DNA from: Immundisolibacterales bacterium
GTDB lineage: Bacteria > Pseudomonadota > Gammaproteobacteria > HK1
Direction of reading: 5' to 3'
Length of the DNA: 64,000 nucleotides
Assembly: GCA_026712715.1 (NCBI GenBank)
Contig: JAPOPW010000007.1
Location: forward strand, 1 to 64,000
The notes under the pieces are model-generated. The model was given only the letters and a program-made list of their open reading frames with translations, was not told where the DNA came from and made no database searches. Shown piece by piece: positions 55,439-63,888 of this stretch. The position numbers and the translations under genes are program-made. Position 1 is the stretch's first letter; each line of letters opens with the position of its first letter.

Positions 55439-56590
55439 TCAGATTCCTTGGGCGATTGCGACGTTCAGCCCTATCGCCTCGACACGCTCGTGGATGGGAA
55501 ACCGGGAGTCGCCGGGAAAGATCAGGCACAGCCGTTCGAGCATGAGGTCGGACAACGCCGAGTGCATCGACCGCGTCATCGCCGGCGCGCTCGTCCGCTT
55601 GAACTCGAACCCGATCCGCCGTCCGCCGTCGCTCACCAGCAGGTCGAGCTCCGCGCCCCGGTGCGTCGCCCAGTAGTAGCACCGATCCCAGTCGACTCCG
55701 AGAGTCCGCACGATCTCCTGCATGGCGAACCCCTCCCACGAAGCGCCGGACTTGGGATGGCCCGTGAGCGCAAACTCGCTGCCGACTCCCAGCAATGCAT
55801 GCAGCAAGCCCGTGTCAGCCACGTAGACTTTTGGCGCCTTGACCTGCCGTTTCTTCAGATTCTCGTGCCATGGCAGCAGCTTCCGCACCACGAGGGAGTC
55901 GACGAGCGCATCGACATAGGTGTTGACGGTAGGAGCGGTTACGCCCAAGGCTCGGCCAATCTCCGCGCCGTTCCAGCGATTCGCGTGGTAGTGCGCGACC
56001 ATCGTCCAGAAGCGGCGCATCGTCGTCGCAGGCACCGATACCCCAAGCTGTGGAAGGTCGCGTTCGAGGAAAGTCCGAATGAACGCTCCCCGCCATCCGT
56101 AGCTCCCCTCGTCGTCCGGAGCGAGAAAGGAAGGTGGGAAGCCGCCGCGCGACCAGAGACGCTCGACCAACTCGGTACCCGTCTCTCCAAGGCTGAAGGG
56201 GGGAAGCTCGTGGTATGCGATGCGGCCCGCCAGCGTCTCGGAGGACTGCCGGAGCAGCTCGGGTCCCGCGCTGCCCAGAACGAGAAAGCGGGCCGCATTG
56301 TCGGGCCGGTCCACAAGGACGCGAAGCAGCCGAAAGAGCCCTTCCAGGCGCTGTACCTCGTCGATGACGATCAGCCCCCGAAGAGGTTCGAGCGCGAGCT
56401 TCGGGTCCGCAAGCTTCGCCTCGTCCGTCGGGTCTTCGAGATCGAAGACCGTGACCGGTTCCCGTTCGCGGCCAATCAGCCCGCGAGCCAGCGTCGTCTT
56501 GCCGACCTGCCGTGCGCCGATGAGTCCGACGACCGGAAACCGCCGGAGCAGCTCACGGACCGATGCTTCGTGCTGAGCCCGAGGAATCAT
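55439..56590 (-). CDS. AAA-type ATPase with DUF4143 domain
   Basis: A 383-residue protein. The N-terminal P-loop ATPase (AAA_14) has VGLIGARQVGKTTLA and Walker B LIVIDEVQRL, then LGSAGPELLRQSSETLAGRI, typical of this group. The C-terminal DUF4143 region has a winged-helix part (GRALGVTAPTVNTYVDALVD) and a restriction-endonuclease-like motif, GAELDLLV ... GFEFKRT. Function unknown; such genes are patchily distributed and behave as mobile or selfish cargo. The start lies 7 bases after a perfect TATAAT, with a perfect 14-bp inverted repeat over that region, suggesting self-control and a leaderless message. Confidence 0.88.
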   Translation of the reverse strand: MIPRAQHEASVRELLRRFPVVGLIGARQVGKTTLARGLIGREREPVTVFDLEDPTDEAKLADPKLALEPLRGLIVIDEVQRLEGLFRLLRVLVDRPDNAARFLVLGSAGPELLRQSSETLAGRIAYHELPPFSLGETGTELVERLWSRGGFPPSFLAPDDEGSYGWRGAFIRTFLERDLPQLGVSVPATTMRRFWTMVAHYHANRWNGAEIGRALGVTAPTVNTYVDALVDSLVVRKLLPWHENLKKRQVKAPKVYVADTGLLHALLGVGSEFALTGHPKSGASWEGFAMQEIVRTLGVDWDRCYYWATHRGAELDLLVSDGGRRIGFEFKRTSAPAMTRSMHSALSDLMLERLCLIFPGDSRFPIHERVEAIGLNVAIAQGI

Positions 56591-56597
56591 CCGTGGA

Positions 56598-56603
56598 ATT
56601 ATA
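56598..56603 (-). promoter_or_regulatory. consensus -10 of the DUF4143 ATPase gene
   Basis: A perfect TATAAT on the minus strand ends 7 bases before the ATG. Transcription would start at or next to the start codon. It partly overlaps the inverted repeat; no -35 match is present. Confidence 0.5.
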
Positions 56604-56642
56604 CGGGAAAATCTAAGATGTATTTTTCGATTTTCCCGTATA
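56600..56642. promoter_or_regulatory. perfect 14-bp inverted repeat, probable operator
   Basis: TATACGGGAAAATC (56600-56613) and GATTTTCCCGTATA (56629-56642) are exact reverse complements, 15 bases apart, in an AT-rich patch within GC-rich surroundings. The spacing places the two half-sites about 29 bases centre to centre, close to three helical turns. Likely bound by a dimer, possibly the ATPase itself. Confidence 0.65.
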
Positions 56643-56659
56643 GATCATCTGGGCCACCT

Positions 56660-56681
56660 GAATGATCTGAGAATGATCTGA
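56660..56681. repeat. tandem 11-base direct repeat
   Basis: GAATGATCTGA occurs twice head to tail, 18 bases beyond the inverted repeat upstream of the DUF4143 ATPase gene. It may be a second binding site or a slip duplication. Confidence 0.5.
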
Positions 56682-56859
56682 ATAGTCCTGAACATCCGGC
56701 ACGGAACGTCGCCGGCGGCGCCCGGGCGGGGGACGCCGGGGCGAGAATCCATCGGGGGGGGTCCCGTGCGCGCCACCGGAAATCGGTCCCGTCCCGGCCC
56801 GCAACGGCCGCGGCCATCAGCGCATCGTCCGGGAGTTCGTCGATATTCGAAAATGTAGA

Positions 56860-57168
56860 TCAGGGGTCGGCGGCGGCGAGGAGGGCGGCGGCGATCTCCT
56901 CCCATTCGTCGTCGAGGGGGGCGGCCGAGGCGGGGAGGTCCGCGCGCCGGTACCAGTAGCCGGCGTTCGCGAGGTCGCCCTCGACCCGGTGCAGGTGGGC
57001 GTGCACCCACGAGCCGTCCCGGCCGCCGTCGCTCTGGGCGGCGCCGTGGGCCGCGTCCCACTCGTCGCGGGCGAGGTGCCAGAGCGCCCGCAGGGCGGGG
57101 CTGAGACCTTCCGGCGGCTCCCCGGCCGCGCCCTTTGCCGCGGCCCTGAATTCCTTCGCGTCCATCAT
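56860..57168 (-). CDS. conserved hypothetical protein
   Basis: A 102-residue soluble protein of unknown function, with the recognisable core LWHLARDEWDAAHGAAQSDGG, then WVHAHLHRVEGDLANAGYWYRRA. I recall similar proteins as a conserved family in many environmental bacteria; no activity is known to me. Its start overlaps the stop of the CitE-like gene by 4 bases, so it is cotranscribed and may relate to that pathway. Confidence 0.75.
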   Translation of the reverse strand: MMDAKEFRAAAKGAAGEPPEGLSPALRALWHLARDEWDAAHGAAQSDGGRDGSWVHAHLHRVEGDLANAGYWYRRADLPASAAPLDDEWEEIAAALLAAADP

Positions 57169-58052
57169 GCTTCTCCTCCGGCGGCGCGGTCGATCGCCTC
57201 GGCGAGGTCGATCACCCGCTGCGCCTTGTCCACGATCGGATAGTCGATGAAGTAGCCGTCCACCTGGATCGACGCCGACCCGCGCGCCTCCGCCTCGCGG
57301 AACGCCTCGAGGTAGCGGTGCGCCTGCGCGACCTCCTCGGCGGTCGGCGAGAACGCCTCGTTCACCGGTTCCACCTGCTCGGGGTGAATGCAGAGCTTGC
57401 CCTGAAAGCCGAAGTCGCGCGCGAGCTCCGCGGAACGCCGCAGCGAGTCGAGCTTGCCGATGTGGATGAACACGGTGTCGATCGGCGGCTCGATCCCCGC
57501 TGTCCGGCTCGCGAGCGCGATCGCGGACCGCGCCTGGTCGAGCTCACGCTCGCCGTCCGTCCACCGAAGCCCCATGTCGAGGGTGTAGTCCCCCGCCCCG
57601 AACGACAGGCGGCGCACCCGGGTGCCCGCCTCGCAGATGGAGGCAATCGCCGCCACCCCCCGGCCGGTCTCGATGATCGGCACGATGTCGAAGCCGCCCG
57701 GCTCGAGCCCGCGCTCGCGCTCGAGCTGACCGACCACCCAGTCCACGGTCCGAAGGTCGGACGCGGACTCGAGCTTGGGCAGCACGATCCCGTCGATTCC
57801 GGGCCGGACGACGGCCTGGAGGTCGCCCCAGCAGTAGGGGGTGTCGACCGCGTTCACCCGCACGTAGCCCCGGGCGCGGTGCGGCCGGTTCGCAAGGGCG
57901 CCGACGACCACGCTCCGGGTCGCCTCCTTCTCCGCAATCGCCACCGCGTCCTCGAGGTCGAGGATCACCACGTCGGCATCGAGGCCGAGCGACTTCTCCA
58001 CCTTGCGGGGATGATTTCCGGGGGCGAAGAGAAGGGATCGGAATAGCGGCAT
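57165..58052 (-). CDS. HpcH/HpaI/CitE-family C-C lyase
   Basis: A 295-residue CitE-like lyase. MPLFRSLLFAPGNHPRKVEKSLG is the CitE N-terminus (Arg and Pro-Gly-Asn loop binding CoA or acid), LDLEDAVA holds metal and substrate residues, and IVPIIETGRGV the second metal Glu. Related enzymes split citryl-, malyl- or methylmalyl-CoA thioesters. GGGAGAAGC precedes ATG 58050-58052. A TAGAAT hexamer at 58097-58102 on the minus strand may be its -10. Divergent from the HpaB-family gene. Confidence 0.88.
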   Translation of the reverse strand: MPLFRSLLFAPGNHPRKVEKSLGLDADVVILDLEDAVAIAEKEATRSVVVGALANRPHRARGYVRVNAVDTPYCWGDLQAVVRPGIDGIVLPKLESASDLRTVDWVVGQLERERGLEPGGFDIVPIIETGRGVAAIASICEAGTRVRRLSFGAGDYTLDMGLRWTDGERELDQARSAIALASRTAGIEPPIDTVFIHIGKLDSLRRSAELARDFGFQGKLCIHPEQVEPVNEAFSPTAEEVAQAHRYLEAFREAEARGSASIQVDGYFIDYPIVDKAQRVIDLAEAIDRAAGGEA

Positions 58053-58163
58053 GAAGCTTCTCCCTCGTGCTCGAACGGACGTGCGGCGCGCGGACGATTC
58101 TAATCCGCTGGTACCATGGAGCGCGCTCCGGCGAGAGAGAGGCGAGCGAGAGGAGATGGGCCG

Positions 58164-59732
58164 ATGCTGATGTCGTCCGCGGACTATCGGGAGTCGCTGC
58201 GCGCCTACCGGCCGCGCGTCTTCGTGCAGGGCAGCCGGGTCGAGAGCGTGCCCGACGAGCCACGCCTCGCGCCCGGCGTCAATGCGGTCGGCGTCACCTA
58301 CGACTTCGCCCGTTCGGAGCGCTACCGGCCGGTCGCGACGGCCATTCAGCACACGAGCGGATCCACCGTCAACCGCTTTCTCCACATCAACCGGACGACC
58401 GACGACCTCCTTGCGAAGCTCGAGTACACGCGCGCCGTCTGCCAGGAAACGGGCTGCGCGATGCGCTACCTCACCATGGACGGCTTCAACGCGGTGTGGC
58501 AGACCACGCATCGGATGGACGAGGAGAACGGCACCGACTACCACCCTCGCTTCGTCGATTACCTGCACGAGGCCCAGGAGCAGGACCTCACCGTCGGCAT
58601 CGCGATGACCGACGCGAAGGGGGACCGGAGCCTTCGCCCCCACGAGCAGCCGAACCCGGACGCCTACCTCCGGGTGGTGGAGCGACGCCCGGCAGGCATC
58701 GTGGTCTCCGGGACGAAGGCGATCGTCACCTCCGCGCCCTACGTCCATCATCTGCTCGCCCTCCCCGGCCGCAACATGCTCGAGGCGGACGCTGACTTCG
58801 CCGTCGCATGCGCGGTGCCCGTCGACGCCGAGGGGCTGACGATCGTCGCCCGGCCGGCCGGGCGGCCCGGCGAGTCGGGCGCGGTCTTCTCCGGCAAGTA
58901 CGGGCAGACCACCGGGGTGTGCATCTTCGACCGGGTGTTCGTGCCCTGGGAGCGGGTGTTCATGTGCGGGGAGTGGGCCTTCGCCGACCCGCTTACCAAG
59001 ACCTACGCGGCCCACCACCGGCAGACCTGCATCGGCGCCCGGGCCGGATTCGGGGACCTCCTCATCGGCGCCGGCGCGCTCATGATCGAGGCGAACGGGC
59101 TCTGCGCCTCCCGGAGCGCCCCTCTCCGCGACACGATGGTCGAGCTCATCAAGGTGGTGGAGAGCTTCTACGCCTGCGGGGTCGCCGCCTCCGTCTACGG
59201 CACCATCGACCCATCCGGCGCGGCGGAGCCCGAAGCGGTCTACGCCAACATCGGCAAGCTGCTGCTCTCGACCAAGATCTACGACATGCACCGCCTCGCG
59301 CACACCGTCTCGGGGGGGCTCATCGTCGCCCTTCCGACGCCAGAGGACGACCACAACCCGGAGACCGGGGCGGACCTCGCCGAGGTGCTGACCGGCCGCC
59401 CGGACGTGCCGTACGCGAAACGCGCGGCGGTCGCCCGGTTCATCGAGGACATCACCGCCTCCTACGCGGGGGGCTGGATGTCGGTCATCAGCCTGCACGG
59501 CGGCGGCTCGCCGGAGGCGATGAAGGGCGAGATCCACCGCCGCTACCCCATCGCGGACCGCAAGGCGCTGGTGGAACGGCTCATCGACCGGGGCGTGGCC
59601 GCGGGCGCGGGCGACGCCGCGCCCGGCGAGCGCGCCGCTCAGCCGGGGCAGTGCTGCGATACGGGCTGTGAATTGCCGGCGGCGGTCCCGGTCGTGCCGA
59701 AACTGACCGGAATCGCGGCCGGCGACGACTGA
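58164..59732 (+). CDS. 4-hydroxyphenylacetate 3-monooxygenase/4-hydroxybutyryl-CoA dehydratase-family protein
   Basis: A 522-residue flavoprotein of the HpaB/AbfD family, acyl-CoA-dehydrogenase fold. VSGTKAIVTSAPYVHH and VFVPWERVF are family motifs. The four [4Fe-4S] ligands of 4-hydroxybutyryl-CoA dehydratase are incomplete: by alignment to memory one Cys is kept (Cys98), the second is Tyr102, His285 is kept (HHRQTC), and the third Cys position is Ala292. That favours a flavin monooxygenase. The tail has an extra Cys cluster (GQCCDTGC). AGGAG lies 8 bases before ATG 58164. Substrate unknown. Confidence 0.82.
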   Translation: MLMSSADYRESLRAYRPRVFVQGSRVESVPDEPRLAPGVNAVGVTYDFARSERYRPVATAIQHTSGSTVNRFLHINRTTDDLLAKLEYTRAVCQETGCAMRYLTMDGFNAVWQTTHRMDEENGTDYHPRFVDYLHEAQEQDLTVGIAMTDAKGDRSLRPHEQPNPDAYLRVVERRPAGIVVSGTKAIVTSAPYVHHLLALPGRNMLEADADFAVACAVPVDAEGLTIVARPAGRPGESGAVFSGKYGQTTGVCIFDRVFVPWERVFMCGEWAFADPLTKTYAAHHRQTCIGARAGFGDLLIGAGALMIEANGLCASRSAPLRDTMVELIKVVESFYACGVAASVYGTIDPSGAAEPEAVYANIGKLLLSTKIYDMHRLAHTVSGGLIVALPTPEDDHNPETGADLAEVLTGRPDVPYAKRAAVARFIEDITASYAGGWMSVISLHGGGSPEAMKGEIHRRYPIADRKALVERLIDRGVAAGAGDAAPGERAAQPGQCCDTGCELPAAVPVVPKLTGIAAGDD

Positions 59733-59776
59733 GCGCCGACCCGGCCGTCCCGGTCGGGGTCGGGCGCCCCGCCCCG

Positions 59777-60652
59777 TCACGCGGCCGGTGCGTCTCCCCC
59801 GCTCCCGGTCATCTTCACATAGTCGTCGAAGAGGCGCCGGGTGACGGGGCCGACCCGTCCGTTTCCCACCGGATGCCCGTCCACCCGGACGGTTGGCCGG
59901 ATCTCGGTCGAAGTCCCGGTGAAGAAGACCTCCTCGGCCGCGCGCAGCTCCTCGACCGGAATCGCCCGTTCCTCCACCGGAAATCCGAGCGCCCTCGCCC
60001 GCTCGAGGACGAAGCCCCGGGTGATCCCGTGCAGGATGTAGTTCGAGGCGGGCGACGTGGTGACGGTTCCGTCGAGCACCGCGAAGAGGTTGTTGTTGGT
60101 CCCCTCGAGGGCCATGCCGTCGCGGACGAAGATCGCATCTTCCACCCCCGCGTCGACCGCGGTCTGCTGGGCGAGCACGTTCGCGACGAGCGAGATCACC
60201 TTGATGTCCGCCCGCCCCCACCTGCGATCGGGGTAGGTGACCGCAGCGAATCCCTCCTCCCAGCGGCTCCGGGGAGGCCGCACGATAGGGTTCGCGAATC
60301 CATAGACGGTGGGCGGGACCGCCCCGGACGGGAAGGCGTGACCGCGCGGTGCGACCCCGCGGCTCACCTGCACGTAGACGAAAGAGAACGGAACGTCGTC
60401 GAGGCCGTTCTCCGCGAGCAGCCGGCGATGGATCTCCGGCATCGCGGCGACGTCGTAGCCGATGCGCAGTCCCTCGAGACTGCGGGAGAGCCTTGCGAGG
60501 TGGCGATCGAGGAGAAAGGGCTCACCATGGTAGGCGGGAGTCGCTTCGTAGACGCCGTCGCCGAAGAGGAAACCCCGATCCTCGACCGGAATCATGGCCT
60601 CGGACTTGGGCACGAACTCGCCGTTCAGGTAGACGATGCTCTCGTTCTTCAC
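59777..60652 (-). CDS. fold-IV PLP aminotransferase (D-amino acid/branched-chain type)
   Basis: A 291-residue class IV aminotransferase. VYLNGEFVPKSEAMIPVEDRGFLFGDGVYE is the standard start, ADIKVISLVANVLAQQ holds the PLP Lys, and GTNNNLFAVLDG and ILHGITRGFVLERA complete the active site. It looks closer to D-amino acid transaminase than to IlvE. GTG 60650-60652 has GGGAGGAAG upstream and is preferred to earlier in-frame starts. Confidence 0.88.
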   Translation of the reverse strand: MKNESIVYLNGEFVPKSEAMIPVEDRGFLFGDGVYEATPAYHGEPFLLDRHLARLSRSLEGLRIGYDVAAMPEIHRRLLAENGLDDVPFSFVYVQVSRGVAPRGHAFPSGAVPPTVYGFANPIVRPPRSRWEEGFAAVTYPDRRWGRADIKVISLVANVLAQQTAVDAGVEDAIFVRDGMALEGTNNNLFAVLDGTVTTSPASNYILHGITRGFVLERARALGFPVEERAIPVEELRAAEEVFFTGTSTEIRPTVRVDGHPVGNGRVGPVTRRLFDDYVKMTGSGGDAPAA

Positions 60653-60805
60653 TTCGCGCTTCCTCCCGCCATCCAAGTTGACCTGCACGCCGTCCACCCC
60701 GGACGCGCGCCGCCGTACGAACCGGTCGACGATCATATCCGGGGTGACGAACGGATGGGGGTTTCCGCCGACCGCCCGGTCGAGGGCGGCTTCGCCAGAC
60801 TCCTT

Positions 60806-60954
60806 GAGGCGCCCCGAATCTTTACGGATGAGTCAAGTCTGCGAATCGGTTTCGGGAGCGAAACGTACGAGGCTGCTACCGCTACGCAGCGGCCGGGTCT
60901 CGAACCAGAGGGGGTTCGAACAGGTCTCGTCGATCCGGGACGCAGCCTCGCTAG
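60806..60954 (+). repeat. copy B of a dispersed noncoding element, possible structured RNA
   Basis: The second copy of the element at 28043-28218, same orientation, about 27 bases shorter. Visible stems on the plus strand: GTTTCG/CGAAAC around GGAG; CGAGGCTGC (60868 region) with GCAGCCTCG (60942-60950), a perfect 9-bp closing stem; and TCGAACC/GGTTCGA inside it. It fills most of the 325-base gap between the divergent aminotransferase and COG0523 genes and ends 23 bases before the latter's ATG, so it could lie in its leader. The rest of the gap shows nothing. Confidence 0.65.
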
Positions 60955-60977
60955 ACTAGCGCTTGCGGGTACGGAAG

Positions 60978-62390
60978 ATGACGAACGCAAGCGCAGAGCC
61001 GGCAATCGATCTCGCGGCGCTCCTCGGTGCGTCGCTCGCCCAGTGGGCGGTCGACGCGCGCCTTGAGCCGGCGGGCGACGCTGCGGTGGTGCGGTGGGGA
61101 GACGGCGCGGCCGTGCGGATCGGGCGGCGGCGGGCGGCGGACGGGACGGGGGCGGCCTGGACGCTCGACGACGAGCCGCTGGCCTCGGTCCTCGAGGTAC
61201 TGCGCGAGGTGCGGCACGCGGTGGACCCGGACTTCGCGCCGGCGCGACTTCGGATCGGCCCCCCGCCTCCGGACGACGAGGACGGACCCGGGATTCGGGA
61301 CTTCGACCCGCGGCGCGGAACCGAGGGCGCGGTCGGGCGGCTGCCCGTCTTCGTCCTCACCGGGTTCCTCGGAAGCGGCAAGACGACACTCCTCAACCGG
61401 CTGCTTCGGGCGGAGGGGTTTCGCGACACCGCGGTCGTCGTCAACGAGCTGGGCGCCATCGGCATCGACCACCTGCTCGTCGAGTCGAGCGACGACGACT
61501 CGGTGGTCGAGCTTGCGGGGGGGTGCCTTTGCTGCGCGGTCCGCGGAGACCTCGCCCGCACCTTGAGTGAGCTAGTCGCGCGGCGCGAGGCGGGCGCCTG
61601 CGCACCATTTTCCCGCATCCTCATCGAGACGAGCGGCCTTGCGGACCCGACGCCGATCGAGTCGCTCCTGCTCGCTGACCCCGCGCTCGCGGAGCGCATG
61701 AAGCTCGCCGGCGTCACCGCCTGCGTGGCCGCGACGACCGGCGACTCGGTGCTCGACCGGTACCCCGAGGCGGTGCGCCAGGTCGCGGCCGCCAATCTTC
61801 TCGTCACCACCAAGACCGACCTCGCGGCGGTGCCGGCCGCTCTCGACGAGCGCCTGCGGTACATCAACCCGGGCGCGAATCGGGTCGCCGCCGAGTTCGG
61901 GCGGGTGCGACCGGCGGACGGCGCCGCCGACAACGCCGAGACGGACGGCACCCATGCGGACGTCCTTCCCCTGCGCCGATTCTCCCGCCGGTTGCCGGCA
62001 CCCGCGTCCGACGAGTCCGTCCCGCACGCAGTCGGAATCGACACGTTCACCCTCGTCCGGCACGAACCGATCGCGGGCGCGGCGCTGACCCTTTTCCTCC
62101 GCGCCCTCGTCGAGCACGCGGGCCCGCGGCTGCTTCGGCTCAAGGGATTCGTCGAGATCGCGGAAGCGCCCGGCCGGCCGGTCACCGTCAACGGCGCAGG
62201 TCACGTCTTCGAGCCGGTGGAGCCTCGCTCGAGCGGCTGGCCGGGTCCCGACCGACGAAGCCGCCTCGTCCTCATCGGGGAGGGCATCTCCGCCCCCTGG
62301 TGCGATCGCATGCTGGACGCCCTCGACCTGGACGTGCGGGAGGCTGCGAGGTTCCGGGGGTACACTTCGCAGCGGACGGGAACCGCCTGA
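60978..62390 (+). CDS. COG0523 (CobW/ZNG-type) metal-chaperone GTPase with an N-terminal extension
   Basis: A 470-residue G3E GTPase. Walker A is TGFLGSGKTTLLN near residue 132, the metal-binding CxCC is GGCLCCAVRGDL, and TKTDL is the nucleotide-specificity motif; the C-terminal CobW domain follows. The first ~120 residues are an extra domain of unknown fold ending in an acidic linker (PPPPDDEDGPG). Such GTPases hand zinc, cobalt or iron to target enzymes. The hydantoinase gene, coding for a metalloenzyme, starts 32 bases downstream and is a likely client. Confidence 0.88.
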   Translation: MTNASAEPAIDLAALLGASLAQWAVDARLEPAGDAAVVRWGDGAAVRIGRRRAADGTGAAWTLDDEPLASVLEVLREVRHAVDPDFAPARLRIGPPPPDDEDGPGIRDFDPRRGTEGAVGRLPVFVLTGFLGSGKTTLLNRLLRAEGFRDTAVVVNELGAIGIDHLLVESSDDDSVVELAGGCLCCAVRGDLARTLSELVARREAGACAPFSRILIETSGLADPTPIESLLLADPALAERMKLAGVTACVAATTGDSVLDRYPEAVRQVAAANLLVTTKTDLAAVPAALDERLRYINPGANRVAAEFGRVRPADGAADNAETDGTHADVLPLRRFSRRLPAPASDESVPHAVGIDTFTLVRHEPIAGAALTLFLRALVEHAGPRLLRLKGFVEIAEAPGRPVTVNGAGHVFEPVEPRSSGWPGPDRRSRLVLIGEGISAPWCDRMLDALDLDVREAARFRGYTSQRTGTA

Positions 62391-62422
62391 TCCCGGGCAT
62401 CCCGCAGGAGAGCTCGAGAGCC

Positions 62423-63865
62423 ATGTACGACCTCATCATGCGCGGCGACCGAATCGTCCCCCCGCACGGCGTGACCAAGGCCGACCTCGGCGTTCGCGAC
62501 GGGCGCATCGCGGCCGTTGCCGAGTCGGGAACCCTCCGGGACGCGGCCCGGGAAATTGACGCGAGCGGAAAGATCGTCATGCCGGGCGGCATCGACCCGC
62601 ACGTGCACTGCGCCTGGCACATCCCCGCCATCGAAGGCGGCGAGGCGCAGCTCACCGGGCCGCCGGCGCAGGTGAGCCGGGCGGCCCTGTTCGGCGGCAC
62701 CACCACGATGATCGACTTCGCGGCGTGGGAACCCGGGGAGACCCTCGCGCAGACCGTCGAGAAGCGTGACGAGGCGTGGGCGGGGAAGTGCCATTGCGAC
62801 TACGCCTACCACATCATGCTGCGCGACCGGATCCCGCCCGAGCGCCTCGAAGAGCTCGGACGGCTCATCGACGCGGGCTACCCGACGGTCAAGATTTTCA
62901 CCACCGACATCCCCCCGAGCCGGCGCGGGCGGATGATCCGCTTCGGCGACATCTGGGAAATCTTCAAGGTGATCGCCGCCCACGGCGGCCTCGGCGTCAT
63001 CCACGCCGAGGACGACGACATCGTCATGCACATGTACGACAAGCTCATCGGCGAGGACCGGGCGGCGTTCGAGAACATGGCGGAGGTGCACAACGCCCTG
63101 TCCGAGGAACTCTCCTTCCGGCGGGTCATCCGCCTCGCCGAGAACGTTCCGGGCACCGCGCTCTACATGATGCACACGAGCGCGGCGAGCGGGGTGGAGG
63201 CGGTCGCGGAGTCGCGGGCGCGGGGCTTTCCCATCTACGGCGAGACCCTGCACCAGTACCTCATGTTCACCTCGGAGGACTACCGGCGCCCTCGCGGCCA
63301 GATCTACCACACGTACCCGTCCCTCAAGTCGAAGTCGGACCAGCGCGCGCTCTGGGCGGGCCTGCGCGACGGGGTGATCCACACCGTCGCGACGGACGAG
63401 ATCTGCTGCACGCTCGCCGTCAAGCTCCAGGGACGGCGGATCGACGACACCACCGGGGGCAACGCCGGGGTCGAGCCGCGCCTCGCGGTCATGTACACCC
63501 AGATGGTGACCGAACGCGGCTGGCCGCTCGAGACCTTCGTCGAGCTCACCTCCACCAACGCCGCGAAGCTGATGGGGCTCTATCCGCGCAAGGGGGCGAT
63601 CGCGGTCGGGGCTGACGCGGACATCACCGTCCTCGATCCCACCGCCGCGCGCACGGTGCGCAACGATGACCTCCACGAGTCCGACTACACCCCGTGGGAA
63701 GGTCAGGAGGTGTCCGCGTGGCCGACGACCACCGTCCTGCGCGGCAAGGTCGTCGTCGAGGACGGCACGTTCCACGGCGACCTCTCCGACGGGCAGTACC
63801 TGAAGCGCACGATTCCGGACTCGGTACGGGCGCGACGTTCCTCCCGCGACTTCTCCGAATCCTGA
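62423..63865 (+). CDS. D-hydantoinase/dihydropyrimidinase-like amidohydrolase
   Basis: A 480-residue cyclic amidohydrolase. LIMRGDRIVPPHGVTKADLG is the N-terminal sandwich, GGIDPHVHCAW the HxH metal site, YPTVKIFTTD the carboxylated bridging Lys, VIHAEDDDIV and MMHTSAASGV further metal His residues, and ATDEICC the catalytic Asp. Ring-opening of hydantoins or dihydropyrimidines gives N-carbamoyl amino acids. GGAG lies upstream of ATG 62423. Cotranscribed with the COG0523 gene. Confidence 0.9.
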   Translation: MYDLIMRGDRIVPPHGVTKADLGVRDGRIAAVAESGTLRDAAREIDASGKIVMPGGIDPHVHCAWHIPAIEGGEAQLTGPPAQVSRAALFGGTTTMIDFAAWEPGETLAQTVEKRDEAWAGKCHCDYAYHIMLRDRIPPERLEELGRLIDAGYPTVKIFTTDIPPSRRGRMIRFGDIWEIFKVIAAHGGLGVIHAEDDDIVMHMYDKLIGEDRAAFENMAEVHNALSEELSFRRVIRLAENVPGTALYMMHTSAASGVEAVAESRARGFPIYGETLHQYLMFTSEDYRRPRGQIYHTYPSLKSKSDQRALWAGLRDGVIHTVATDEICCTLAVKLQGRRIDDTTGGNAGVEPRLAVMYTQMVTERGWPLETFVELTSTNAAKLMGLYPRKGAIAVGADADITVLDPTAARTVRNDDLHESDYTPWEGQEVSAWPTTTVLRGKVVVEDGTFHGDLSDGQYLKRTIPDSVRARRSSRDFSES

Positions 63866-63888
63866 CTGCAAGGGGGGCGGCACGGGTC

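Noticed and set aside
56599-56817. A 72-codon minus-strand open frame upstream of the DUF4143 ATPase gene
   Set aside because: It reads through the palindrome and tandem repeats, has no ribosome site and no family likeness.
58164-59732. Calling the gene 4-hydroxybutyryl-CoA dehydratase
   Set aside because: Two of the four expected iron-sulfur ligands appear to be missing; only the family name is safe.
60825-60870. Hammerhead-ribozyme-like string (GGATGAGTC ... GCGAAAC) in repeat copy B
   Set aside because: The core CTGATGA is not intact, and the matching bases (GATGA, GAAA) are not kept in copy A, which has GATGGTT and GAGGC.
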